This document shows positions 25,458 through 38,144 of a stretch of 64,000 bases of DNA, piece by piece; within the stretch, counting starts at the first letter, position 1; the number at the start of each line of letters is the position of its first letter. The notes below the pieces were generated by a model. It ran no database searches. It had not been told where the DNA came from and saw only the letters and a program-made list of their open reading frames with translations. The stretch covers positions 248,001 through 312,000 of the forward strand of contig NW_002476224.1 of NCBI RefSeq assembly GCF_000189635.1, read 5' to 3'. The DNA comes from Tetrahymena thermophila SB210. Lineage: Eukaryota > Ciliophora > Oligohymenophorea > Hymenostomatida > Tetrahymenidae. The translations under genes and the position numbers were made by a program.

Positions 25458-25930
25458 ATCAATGATTAATAAAATTATTTTTATTTCTCTGCATAAAAAT
25501 ATAATTAAACTAATTAAGTAGACACTTTTCATAGTATCATAATTTTATCTTTAAATTTAGAAAAAGTGACTGGCTGATCGATTATTTATAAATATTTGTT
25601 TTATTTGTTCTCATTTGTAATGTAAATTTGACTCATTAAAATACCTAATAATAAATTTAATATCTTTTTATTTCTCGATCAATATTTAGATTGAGACACA
25701 AAAATTTTAGAAAAAGTAAAATTTGCATCTACAGTTAATTAATTAGTGATGAAATAATTAATGTAGATATCTTATTTTGCAATTAATGTAGACACTTTTA
25801 ATTTTTACCTTTTTGATCAATAATATTATTTATATCTGACAAAAATTTTGATGATAATTGTTAAATTAATAAAAAAAAATTTAAAAAGAATAAAGTAGCA
25901 CATTTTAATAAAAAAAGTTTTATAATATTT
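25458..25930. other. spacer with two TAGACACTTT motifs
   Basis: AT-rich promoter-side DNA of the first unknown paralogue. TAGACACTTT occurs at 25519-25528 and 25789-25798. A near copy (AATTAATGTAGATATCTT) lies at about 25756-25773, so AATTAATGTAGAYAYYTT is itself duplicated here. Confidence 0.6.
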
Positions 25931-28187
25931 ATGCATTCTCAAGACTAATACGGAATAGGAAAGATTGATTCTTTTCAATTAAATAGTTAACTTAGCTAAA
26001 ATTTAAATGATATGTACATGTTTAATTTGTAAGTAAGTTTGAGTAGGAATCCTTTTGGATGCTATGATTTTAGTAGATAGTAATCTACTCTATCTAATAT
26101 GCAAAGCGTAGGGAGGTTTTAATTGCGCAAAGATACTGCAATAAACGAGAAAGGAGATATTATCATTCAACAAAAAATTAATTAACAAAAATAATAAAAT
26201 TTTGATAAAGATTTAGATGCCATAATGCTAAACAAAAGTATTCCTGTTTCAGTCTAAAAATCACTTAACATTAATTCTGAAGAGCTAGATTAAAGCTTTT
26301 TGAATTTACATGAACTTAAGAATTTACCAATCAATATGACTAATTCTTAAGATATTGGTTAAAGTCAGTAGAAATAATACATGAAAAATTCTTTAAACAA
26401 TAGTATATTTTTAGATTAGAGTGACTAGCTAAGATAATAATTTAACAACTTTAATCCTTTTAATATCACTTAATACTAGAACGAAAGTTTAATGAAATAT
26501 TCTAGCTAAAAAAAAAATATAAATTAAGAATTATTTATGTAAGTTAGCTTAATTGATAAAAAAATGGAGACTTTAAGTGAACCTGATTAACATGCTATTT
26601 ATTATGACCAAGAATCAAGCACAGTTTAAAATAATTAAGAAATAAAATAATAATTAGATGATTAAAATAACGATAATTCATCGGACAATATTAACAATAA
26701 CAATAATCATTTTATTAGTGAATAGTATGATTAAGAAAATATTAAAAAAAGTAATGTTAAATTAGAATCTTCAAAACAATAAGAAAACCCTTACAGTTAC
26801 CAAGTTCACTCTGACGAGGAATAATAAAATAAGAATGCTCCTTCTAAAATAAAAAAGAAAATATCAAAAAAATCTTAGAAGTAAAACAAAGAATAAAAAA
26901 GAGTATCAAAATGCAGATAAAGTAGACATAAAAATGTATTTAAAAATTTTGGAGGCACTCTCATCCGCTTTATAATATATAATTAATATTTTTAGTAAAG
27001 AGTCTCAGACTTATTTAAGTAAGATGCATAGAAAAAAAAACTATTTTAAGATTGGCTATAAAGCAATATCAAGCTTGAAAGGAAAAAAGACTTTTAAATT
27101 GCCTGGACGACCTTTAAAACTGACTCAGAAACAATTAAAGAATACAAAGAAGTATTGAGAGAATTAAGCAGAGACTTCTTTGAAAATTTCTCATTTGTAT
27201 ATTTGATAAATTCAAGAAAAATAAGTGATTTAGAAATACATCTTAGATCTATCCATACTTATTTGGCTGGCATTAACAATCCTGACTCCCTAGAAAGATT
27301 TAAACCGATTTGAAAAAGATCAATTTTTACATAATATTCAATTATAATTTAAAATAAAAAATAATAACCTATTTATTTATCTTTGTAAATAATTTTTCAT
27401 GTTAATATGTAATTTTAATTTTTTCAACTAATTCTCACCAATGAATGCAAAATCAATTAAAAATATTAGACTCATCATTATATATTAAATATTCTTTACA
27501 TTCTTTAAAATTGAATTTTATTCAAGTATTATTTTAAAGATCAAATTAATAATTTAGACACTTTTATTATATTTTTTTAAAGTCAATTTTATCAATTTAA
27601 GCATTTTTTTGTAATTTTTTACAATATTCTTTTTAACTTTAAAATAATCTAAAATTTATTTTTTTGTTTTTTATTTATTTGCTCAAAAATAATTTTATAA
27701 AAATATATAAGTAAATTTTTATTATATCAATATTAAAATCAGTCATTTCTTAGTTTTTACTTATACCACATAATTAATTTATTTTTGTTTGTCAATCACC
27801 ATTTTAATCACATTTTAGTTTATTATATAATGTAAATTTCTTTTAATTTGATTTCTTTTATAATAATTTATAATGATTAAAATATAAAGAATACTCTATT
27901 TGGTAATTTGGTAGTTATTATTATTTTTAATTATTGAGAAATTAACTTTTTAGGAAATATCTCATTTTTTCAATTTAAAAGTTCTTAGACACTTTAACTT
28001 AATTTTTCTCTTAAAAAAAAATATATAAATTCTTTTCTTTTGGAAGTTTATCTCTTCTATCCTGTTAAACTATAAAAAGCATAGAAAGGAGGGATTAATA
28101 TTTGCTGTATTTCGTTCAATTTAAAAATGAATACTAAAATATTTGATGCATACAAGTTGTACTTATAATTTCTTAGATAGACACTTT
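25519..28187 (+). repeat. five dispersed copies of TAGACACTTT
   Basis: Exact copies lie at 25519-25528, 25789-25798, 27555-27564, 27986-27995 and 28178-28187. All are on the plus strand and all are in the spacers before the first and second unknown paralogues. The copies nearest each start codon are about 130 and 200 bases upstream. I did not notice exact copies elsewhere in the window, and a rough base-composition estimate gives far less than one chance hit in 2.7 kb. A shared regulatory element or the trace of spacer duplication are both possible. Confidence 0.7.
25931..27313 (+). CDS. unknown family, paralogue A (460 aa)
   Basis: Single exon, ATG 25931 to TGA 27311-27313. I recognise no known family. 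The N-terminal two thirds is Asn/Gln/Ser-rich but has islands shared with the next gene: RKDTAINEKGDIII near residue 65 and SLIDKKMETLSEPD near residue 215. A Lys-rich basic stretch leads into the C-terminal domain (about 26914-27310). That domain begins RQSRHKNVFKNFGGTLIRFI and continues with FQDWLQ, ELSRDFFENFSFVYLIN, EIHLRSIHTYLA and SLERFKPI. It looks all-helical. The basic lead-in would suit a nuclear or nucleic-acid-binding protein, but that is only a guess. Confidence 0.85.
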
Positions 28188-28387
28188 AAAAAAAGAAATT
28201 TAAGCGCTTAAATATCCCTAATCATGCATATGAATTTTAATTATTTTATTTATTAATTTTTATATTATCAAAGTTTAAAATCTTCTATCTATTTTTCAAG
28301 AAAAGAATAAATAGATTTAGCGAAATAATTATAAAGAATATATATATTTAAAATAATATTAAAACTAGTAATTTGCTTGCCATTTAA
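27314..28387. other. spacer with three TAGACACTTT motifs
   Basis: AT-rich, about 1.1 kb, with motif copies at 27555, 27986 and 28178. A slightly GC-richer stretch at about 28040-28105 (around CTTCTATCCTG and GAAAGGAGGG) was examined for a small RNA. No convincing fold or box was found. Confidence 0.55.
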
Positions 28388-29899
28388 ATGAATTATATTA
28401 ATTACAATGACTTAGGTAGAGTAGATTCTGCTACATTTGGAAACCTAGCTTCTTAAAGTATCAAATTTGATCAGTTTGCACTCAATATGACTTTTAGTAT
28501 GGGTCGTAATAATAGTAGATTTTATGATTTAAATAGGTAACCAACAAATATGTCTTAAGTGAGCGTAGGTGGATTTAAAATTAAAAAAGATACAGCAATA
28601 AACTAGAATGGTGATATTATTGTTTCTCAATACTTTGATTTGCCTAAGCATGAAGATTTTGAGGAATTAGATAATGTTATGTTTAATAATACTAATAGCA
28701 TTAATGTAAGCGGAAAGTAGTTAACCAATAACCTTTAAGGAAGTTTATTTGATGACAATAAAAATTAGAATAATTTAATGAACCCAAATGACCTTAATCT
28801 ACCCATAGAAATGACATGCTCTTTTGAAATGGATAACAATTCTAAATAAAATTTCAAAAATTAATTGATGTCCAAATCAATTAATAGAAGAATGTATGAT
28901 GACATTCTCTTAGATTAGAGTTCCTCAGTGAGATAATAAATGAATAATTTAGTTTCTGTCAATTTAACTTAATTTTAGAATGAAAATATGATGAAACACT
29001 CAAATGCTAATTACAAGTAAATATTACCAATCAGCCTAATTGATAGGAGAATAGAAACTTTTAGTGAGCCTGACTTAGAAGTTAAACATTATGATTTTTT
29101 TGATTTTACTGATGATCACAAAAAATAATAAAAAGATTCTCACAATCATAATAATAATTCTAATTTTTCTAGTAATGTTAAAATGGAAATGAATGATAAG
29201 AACAGTAGCAGTAGCAATCTTAATAGCGATTATATTAGCAATAATAATAATAATAATAATAACAACAATCATTCCAATAGTAATAATAATAATAATAACA
29301 ATAACAATGTTCCTTAGAGTATGAAAGAAAGCTAAAATTAAGGATTAACAATTGAGCCATTCTTGTATAAAGACAACGCCTTCTAAGATTATCAATATCC
29401 TCACTCAGATGATGAGTATCCTGCTAAAAAAAGTCCTCCTAAAATAAAACCAGCAGTCACTTCTTAATAATAAAAAAAAGCACAAAAAGGCTCTCAATAC
29501 AGATAAAGCAGGCACAAAAATGTATTCAAAAATTTCGGAGGTACTCTAGTGCGTTTTATAATTTATAACCAATACTTTTAGGATAGAGTAATTCAAGAGC
29601 TTAACAAAGATGCATAAAAATAAAAAGGCTTTTAAGACTGGCTATAATCAGAAATTAAGTTAGAACGTAAGAAAGATTTTTAGATTGCTTGGACTACCTT
29701 TAAAAGTGATCCTGAAAATATTAGGGAATACAAAGCTCTCCTGAGAGAGCTTAGCAGAGATTTCTTTGAAAATTTTTCTTTTATTTATTTGATCAACTCT
29801 AAAAAGATAAGCGATATGGAAATCCATCTTAGGTCTATCCATACATATCTCGCTGCTATTAATAACCCAGATTCATTAGAAAGATTCAAACCTGTTTGA
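28388..29899 (+). CDS. unknown family, paralogue B (503 aa)
   Basis: Single exon, ATG 28388 to TGA 29897-29899. It shares with paralogue A the island KKDTAINQNGDIIV near residue 75, the island SLIDRRIETFSEPD near residue 225, and the whole C-terminal domain (29501-29896). In that domain the two proteins are nearly identical over long runs, such as KNFGGTLVRFIIYNQYFQ and EIHLRSIHTYLAAINNPD. Between islands lies a poly-Asn tract coded by an AAT run (about 29230-29305). The contrast between a conserved domain and drifting Asn-rich linkers indicates selection on the domain. Function is unknown. Confidence 0.86.
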
Positions 29900-31308
29900 A
29901 ATATTATCTAATTTATTATATAAAACTTTAATCAATATGTTGTTTATTTTTGAAAACTTAAAAAAAGTAGTTAAGTTAGTTGTGTTTGTTTTAATTTATT
30001 TAATTATTATCTGATCATCAAAGATTAACTAAAAAAAATAATTTCAAATATTTTTTAAACTAAAAAAATAACAATTTTATAATTTTTTTATAAAAATAAA
30101 TTTATCATAATTTTTTAATTTCCTGTCACCTCTTATCAAATTTAATAAAAACTAAAGCTTTCTTTCTATGAAGTTATAATATATAGTTGATTCAAAAACT
30201 CTTTATTTAAATTAAATTAATATATTAACTAATTTATTATTGAAAAATATTTAAATTTCTAAAAATTATTCTTCATCTCAACTTAATGAAAAATAAAATA
30301 TAAAGAAAAAAAGAGCATATATTATTTTTTTAATATGTGCTACTCTTAAATATTTTCTATATTTAAACTATTGTAATCATAACATCGTCAGACTTCTTAA
30401 TAATTAACCAGTATCTCTTTAACATCATTCTTATAATATTTGTAATTCTACACATAGATTTTTACTATTTTTACATAACACTTTCAAATTAAGAAATGAA
30501 CAACTCTTAAATTTTTTTATATTTTATAATATTGAATCGCTAATCTATATTTAGTGTTAAATTTTTCTTCAGAATTGATTAATTAAATTACTGCTTATGA
30601 ATTATAACTTATTGATCTCATAGCCACTATAAATTAATGAATATGTAGGTAAGATATAATTTTTCTATTTGAATTGCATTTTATATTCAAAATTCTGTAT
30701 ATTTATTTAAAGTAAGTTTCATCAAAAAACCTAAAATGTGAATTAAATTCTATTTTATTATAATAGAGATTAATCATATGAATTACAAGAATATGTTTTA
30801 AAATACAACTTCTGCTTCATATCAGCATTTTAAGTATATAACTATTTTGATTAAGTTTAAGAAGCTTAATTAAAATTAGAGAATATGATTATAAACTTTT
30901 AATTTAGATAAAAATAATTTTAATTTATTCTTTTATGTTACTATTCATGCATTGTTTAATTTATTTGAAAGAGGTTGTTATGTGATAATTAATAACTAAT
31001 TGTTTCTATTTTATCAAGAGATTACTATTTTTGAAATTTATTTAGGATATTAATAAAATTTACGATTTAAGGAGCACTTATTTGCTTCTTAAATCTATAA
31101 AAAAATATGGAAAATTGAAAAAAGCTAGATTTTGATTTAATTTTTTAATGTGAATTTTAGAATTAGAAGATTGTCTTTTGCAATATTCTTTATAATAAGA
31201 TACATATAAATACATACATAGATTATTTAACTTTAATTATATCTTAACCTGAATAGGAATTAATAGTATAAACAAACATAAATTAGTAGAAATCAAATTG
31301 TATTTAAA
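29900..31308. other. spacer of about 1.4 kb
   Basis: AT-rich. It contains a stem-loop at 30314-30341 (arms AGCATATATTA and TAATATGTGCT around a T loop). No exact TAGACACTTT was seen, unlike the spacers before paralogues A and B. No gene was found. Confidence 0.5.
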
Positions 31309-32862
31309 ATGTTTGGTAAGTAACTCAATTTAAAATTAAAACCTAACGATACGTAGAAATAAATATTTTAGTAGCATTTAAGCGGTAATAACTAAATGCC
31401 TGTATAAAACAATATATAATGTAAAAACGAAGATAGCTCTTTTCAGGCGCGTGTTTTAGGTATATCAATAAATACTAACAATTTTCAATAAAGAGATCAT
31501 TAGGTCAATTAGGTCGCTATTAATTAAGTAAATTAAGGTTATGTAGGCTAGTTTTAGATGATTAAGTCTAACTATCTGGATGAAAATGGTGATGTTTATA
31601 TTAACCAAAATGCTTAAGTTTAAAATTCTTTTCTTTATAGTATCTGTAATATGATAGATTCATAGAAAAGTTATTAAAGTAATATTTAGTAAGAATTTCT
31701 AAAAAGCAGCTTGACGAATGGTCTCAAAATAAATAAATTCCTTAATTAAGGAGGGGAAATGAATAAAAGTATTGTACTCTATGATGAACTCTAGGATTAA
31801 GCGTAGGTTTCTGTGTAAAATTAACTCTAATAGTTTAATAATATTAAGAATAATTAGCTGGAAAATATGTCATTTATTAGGAATAATGCGCAATTAATAA
31901 ATCAATCTCAGCTTGCTAGGTCTAAATTTTATGTAGACAAAAACAATTTTTAGAGATATTTAGACTATTCAAAGTGCATTTAGAATTCATAATTATAGGG
32001 TTAAATAATAGATTTGAATAGCTTTTGTTTAATTGATTAATAAATAAAGCCAAATTTTGATGCTCAAAGCGATGATGCTTAATCTGACGGATAATTTATA
32101 AATGAAAATTACCCTAAAAGTGCTCAAGAATTAGATGAAAATACTAACTATGTAATAAATAACTCAAACACTTATTAACCAAAATAAATTACAAATAATT
32201 AAAAATTCGAATAGAAATAATAAATGCAAAAAGATGTTATCAAACAGCAAACTCACAATTAATCTTAGAACAATGAAATAAGTTGTGATTTTGATGGAGG
32301 CATTAGTGATGTTAAAAACCTTAGTTCTAACTTAAATAGCAATTAATAAGATTCTCTAAGTAATAGTTATACTAGAAAAGTTAACTTAGTCAATAAAACA
32401 ATAAAACAAAAAAGACAAAAGAAAGATTCAGAGAATAAGTATAGATAAAGTAAACATAAAAATGTATTTAAAAATTTTGGTTGCACGTTGATCAGGTTCA
32501 TAATGTATAATCCTCATTTTCAAGATAGATTAAGCAATGAAATGCTAAAAGAAGACTCATAAGGTAAAAAAGATTTTTAAGACTGGCTATAATTTGATGC
32601 TAAACTGGACAACAAAACTACCTTCATAAAAGCGTTTACTACTTTCAAGTAAGAAACAGATAAAATAAAAAAATTCAAATAAATATTAAGAGAACTTGCC
32701 CAAGACTTTTATGAAAATTTTAGTTTAATTTATTTAATGAATTCAAACAAAATATCTAATTTCGAAATTCACCTCAGATCTATTTATACATTTTTAGCAT
32801 CTTTAAATGAACCTTAAAATCTTGAAAAGTTTAAGCCTGTTCCTTTTGAAGATTTAAGATGA
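31309..32862 (+). CDS. unknown family, paralogue C (517 aa), most diverged
   Basis: Single exon, ATG 31309 to TGA 32860-32862. The C-terminal domain (32443-32859) begins RQSKHKNVFKNFGCTLIRFI and keeps FQDWLQ, RELAQDFYENFSLIYLMN, EIHLRSIYTFLA and LEKFKPV. It is clearly less similar to A and B than they are to each other, and it ends with an extra FEDLR. In the Gln/Asn-rich N-terminal part only a reduced form of the GD(I/V) island (DENGDVYINQ) remains. This order suggests an older duplication that produced C and a newer one that split A and B. Function is unknown. Confidence 0.85.
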
Positions 32863-33554
32863 TTATTAAAATTAATTTGTTCTTTATTTTTTAAATATTT
32901 TTATAAAATTCTAAATTTTTCTTTTACTCATAAAATAAACACTTTCTTTCATTTATTTATTAACTATTTATTTAAATTAATTTCATTTAAAGAATATTAC
33001 TGTTAAATATTTTATTTGTCATTTAAATTATCTTTTTTCCTTATTATAAATGGGTTATTATTTGTTCATATTAATAAGTGCCTTATCTTTTTTATTTATA
33101 TTTATTTAATGATCGATATCTCTTTAAAATATGGAGATTTCAAAGATGTTATTTGATGTATTTAACGAACTATTTCCATCTCAAATCAAACTTACAAAAT
33201 AAAATTTTAATAAATTAATAAATAAAATTTACTTATATATCAAATAAATTAAACAAATAAAATAAATCAAATTCATTAAATTAAAATTATCTAGCTTAAT
33301 ATGTAAAATTTATAAGGTTAGAATTTAGACTTTTTAGTGAATACTTTTAGAGTTAAAAAATCATAAAATAATACTTTTATTAATTAATATCATAAAAGAT
33401 TTTAAGGATATAAAATAATATTTTATCTATTTAAAAAAAAATAAGTAAAATTCAATAAAAATATAAATTTTGTAAAATTTAATCAAATTTAACAAGTTGG
33501 AACTATTTTATAATTGATTTTTATTATATTTTTATAATTATTTTATAAAGAAGA
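32863..33554. other. convergent 3' spacer
   Basis: About 690 bases of AT-rich DNA between paralogue C and the TBC gene, which converge. Nothing else was seen. Confidence 0.55.
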
Positions 33555-36500
33555 TCAAAGAATCATAGGAGGGGTATGCGGTTTGCGTTCATTTTTTTTA
33601 TTTATTAATTCTTCATCGAATTTCACTTTGTGAGAAACAAGGTAATCCTTTATAGGATTGAGTTTATCTTTTTCTTCCTCACTATCTTATTCAACAAAAT
33701 CTTTTCTTACCTAAAATGGAGATTTAACGTTTACAATTCTTTGCTTTTTCTAAGGAGATAAATTTTAATTTTATTAGCCTGCTTCATTTCCTTAGGGGTG
33801 ATTTCCTAAGTCTAGAGTTCTATTATTAGAAGTTTGCAAAGTTTCCAATATTTCTTTGTCAATCTTCAAATTTTTCTCATTATCTTCTTCTGGTAGATAG
33901 AGGTCTCCGAACTGATTGAAATTCAAATTATGTAATTAATTTTCAATCAATTGTGCATCAAATCCTTTTTGGATAGTTTAAATGTTTTTGTAAAGATCCA
34001 CAAAGAAACTCTACTATAAAAACAAGCCTTCTGTAATAAATGCATTTTCAAGTTAAGATTGATTAATTATACCATCTAATTTGATTCTATCTAAAAGAGT
34101 GATAAAGCATGCTAAGACTGCATTTTCGAATCCGTCCATTAAATTCATACCAAATTCAAATACAACAATATCTAAAATTTTAGTGAAATTGAAGCTCTAG
34201 AAAGTATTCTAGAAGAAATTAGTGCTTTATTTAAACCATTAATACTTAATCGCATCTTACAACTAATTCTATTATATCATTAGCTTTGAATGAGGGTTTA
34301 ACATAGTTTCATAGGCTACAATACCGATAGCAATTCTTTTCTTCATAGCTTGTAATCCTTATTCATTCTCCATAACTACCAATTGCTTAAAATAAAGATT
34401 ATAGAATGCAACAGAAAACCAAAATATTTCTGCTCTAATAATTTATTCCTTTTGATTTTATTCATCCTAAGTAAAGTCATTTAAATCTATTTTTTTCAAT
34501 GACATTTACAACTTTGACTTTTGCTTGTCATAAGTGAAGAAACCTGCATGCAAATTATCTTCGGTTTTCATGAAAGTAGGATACAAACAAATATAAATTC
34601 TTTATATAAATCTATATAAATTGTATCTCAACCTATCTTCATAAGTTAAATCTACTATTCTGTGATACTTCAAGTAGCTGGTGAATGCGCTAAGAATTTA
34701 CTCTAAATTATCTGCATGCCACTTACCCATAATTTCATATTCATCCTAATCTAGGAAGGACTTAGAGCAATCTATTTCAGGTAATTTTTAATAATATTCA
34801 TATCTCTTTACTAAATCATCAGAATCACTTACAAAACCATCAGATGTTCTTTGCTTTTATAAAATATCATTTAAATTTAATAAGTTTTTTGATTAAAAAT
34901 AATATTACAATATCATCTTAAATAATGTTATTTATTTAAAGGAAATTGGACCAATAGAGGCATCTAAATCTGCTGGGGACACCGTAAATAAAAAGTCTCT
35001 TAAGATCTTCATAGCTAATTTAAGTTTTAGTTTTCTAAATTTCTTTAATAATTTTATGGATGTATTTAGAATCAGGCTCACCAATCTTTTCGAGAAGTTC
35101 TTGTTAATGATCTTCTTATTGCAAGACCTATATAAAAATAAAATAATTTAACACTGATGAAATATTATAAATTATTTATATCAAATTTACTGTCTTAGCA
35201 TAAGCTGAGGTCAAGTACATAGATATAGACTCATAGAATATTTTTCTGAAATCCTTATAAATCAGAGCTTAATAAAAATTAAAATTAAAATTTTTGCATT
35301 TCATTTAAAAATAATTACGATCTGATATATCCTAAGGATACTCAACTTGATCTTTCTATTCGATAGCATCAATTAAAAACTGTAAAAGCTTGATTGAGCT
35401 ATTTGAACCAAGACCTTCATCGATCAGTTTTTCTAAAAAGTAAATCCAAGAGGATCTAATAAGAGAAAGGTTTTTTAGACGAATTAAATAAATAGGATCA
35501 ACCATTTCGAATTGCTTTGAACCAAATATATCTAAGAAGTCATCAAAGGAGCTATGAGTTTAACTTTTTATTGTTGGTGTCCTAAATATGTTAGCTTTCA
35601 ACAATATTTTTGTATTGAAGTTTTTCATTGATTCTAAAGAGAAGTTTAACCAAATCTATTTAGCTTTTATTATTTATTTATTATTATTTTAGATAAAAAT
35701 ATTTTTTAATAAAATTTATTTACTTGTTGTTTAAGCACTAATTAAGTCAGAAACAGTAACAAAAGTAATATATTACTTTTGTCTATTCATTTCATCGTAA
35801 AGACTAATTTTTAATGTGTCTTTTTCACATGAATCTAAATCACCGAATTTTATTGTATCATCTTACAATTACTTATTTTAAAATTGATTTAATAAATTAA
35901 AAAATTATATTAAAAGTAGTGTTTTTTCATGCTTAATTTGTAGAAAAAAATTTGCTAAAATCATATAATTCATTTTTGAAATTATATAATTCATTTTTGA
36001 AATGATATACTTCTATTTTAGTTTAATTTTGGAGATGCTTACTTCTTTTTAAAAAGAAAAGAAATATTTTGGTTTAAGAATAAATATTTTACTTAGCTAG
36101 TGGTTTAGAATCCATCATAAGGTTAAAGATTCCATAGATAGCTATTATCACTCATTTTTGAATGCATTTTAGCAGTGAAAACCATTTAAAATAGCTCATC
36201 TTATTCAGGTTGCTTTTAAAAATTTTAGCCATTTATTTTTCTGACTAACTCTGAAGGAGCAGCTTATTATCCTTTATTCACAATAATTGCATCCTCATTA
36301 CGCTTTTCATATTAATCATATGTAACTATATTTTTATTCACTATATAGTAGACATCAAGTATCGGTCTTACCATTCTTAATGCTGAGGATAAAATAAGTT
36401 GGCTGAATTACAAATGTAATTTCTTTTCATTTTTAGTTCTTTTAACTCTTTCAGCCCTTTCAGCTTCTTTTTCTTCCATTTCTCTTTGTCTAGCAGAGAA

Positions 36501-37644
36501 AATAGCTTTGTTCATAGCAGTTTTCAAATTGCGCCTATCAACTTACTTTAAGACTTCACTTGATTTTAATATTTACCATCTTCTCTCTTTTTCTTGATTT
36601 CTTAATTTTATCTACTCTTTTAATTGAGTGTCTTTTTCAGCTTTATCTGCTAATTAAGATTCTTATTTCCATTTTTAAATTACTTCAGATATGCATTTCT
36701 TATCAAATCCTTTAAAAATAGTTTCAAAGGTTTTCTTCTATTAGCTTTTATTATTTTCTTCCTAAGCTTTTAAATAATTTGCGTAATTTTTGATACTTTA
36801 TCTAAATCTATTAGCTAAGAAGTATTTAAATCTAGGAGCAACATCTTACTTTATAAGAGTGAAACTCTTTAAGACCTTGTTTTAAATAGTATAGGATAAA
36901 ATCTTATCACTAATAGTCTTATTTTCGCATAAAATATATATTTATCTAGGCTTGTCTGATCCCTCCTTTAAAACACTTGCATTTAGAACAATTTTATTCG
37001 CATGTTTTCCTGTAAACTTGTTCTATGAAAATAAGTTATTTGAATAAAAATATGTTAATAAAAACAGATATTATAAGAGTGGTAAATAAGCAAATAAATA
37101 TATAAATAAATTTACTTCTCCATTTTCAAGCTTTTAAATTCTTCCTAAGTCTTTTTCGACAGGCTTATTGCCTGATTATTCTATTTATTTAAAAAACAAA
37201 CAAATTAATTTCATTTACTCACTCATTCTAATCTACTTATTTGGATTAAATTTGATTTTCTAAATAAAACAGGTCTCTCTAACTTACTTCCACCAATTTT
37301 ACCTTTTCAAATATAAGTTTTATAGGTTTGTAATTTATTTTATAGTAAAATTTATTTTTTTACCTATCTTCAAAATATAAAAGTTTTCTCCTCCAACCTT
37401 TTCTTCTTCAAGGAGGTACTTCTTTTTCTCTTCTTCTCTTTTTTCGATTATTTATACTGGTTCTATCGTTTAATTTGCTTTAGGATTCTTTTACTTTATC
37501 AAAAATTATTAATAAATGGTTTTAAATGCATGAATCTATTCTTACAACACCAAAAGCACCATTGATAAACTTAATATACTCGGCATTATTAGTGTCCTTT
37601 AACCAAGCATCTTTTATTTCTTTATTTTCTTTATTCGTGCTCAT
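33555..37644 (-). CDS. TBC-domain (Rab GTPase-activating) protein
   Basis: Predicted 1,123 residues from nine exons. The introns are 37488-37545, 37303-37363, 37181-37287, 37023-37115, 35872-36092, 35664-35723, 35128-35190 and 34854-34908, and all phases agree. The exon at 37288-37302 is a 15-base microexon. The N-terminal half has a beta-rich region and a coiled coil (QREMEEKEAERAERVKRTKN). A helical region with LIRSSWIYFLEKLIDEG follows. The C-terminal third carries TBC features: the entry motif YGVPSRFRCLYWSNFL (the L-x-GIP-x-x-R-x-x-VW block) and later helices with FNFTKILDIVVFEFGMN and AVLACFITLLDRIK. The canonical catalytic IxxDxxR arginine finger was not clearly located, so GAP activity is not assured. 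Likely role is in Rab-driven membrane traffic. Confidence 0.82.
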
Positions 37645-37764
37645 CAACCTTTAGTTTTGATTTTTTGTTCGTTGAATTTCTTAAAATCCTCAGAAAAAAA
37701 TAAAAAATATTTCTATAAATTTAATTTTTTGTGTCAGTTCAATTATACAGACAGAATCTTTCTT

Positions 37765-37800
<36 letters not shown>

Positions 37801-38144
37801 TATTGATTAATAAGTTGAAGTAATAAGATATCATTTATTAATTAATTTTTTATTTAATAAGATTTTTTTGACTTTCACTTATCGATATAAAATAATACAA
37901 ATTTTTTAAAAAAGTAGGAAGGCCTCCTTTTTCTGTAAAACAACTACCAATAATTATTCAAACAAATATAAAATTAGCATAAAATCATAATAAAATAGAT
38001 AGTCCAACATTAATAAAAAAATGTATTGAATATTTTTTAATTAATATAAAAAAATTCTAATAATTAATTAAATCCACACTGATATTTTATCAATTAATTG
38101 TTTTAAAATCATAATTTGCTGAATAAAATAAATAATTTTTATTA
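37645..38144. other. spacer with TAA microsatellite
   Basis: It contains a (TAA)n tract at about 37769-37797 and otherwise featureless AT-rich DNA between the TBC promoter and the 3' end of pirin. Confidence 0.65.

Noticed and set aside
28040-28105. Slightly GC-richer stretch considered as a small nucleolar or other RNA
   Set aside because: No C/D or H/ACA boxes and no stable fold could be made by eye.
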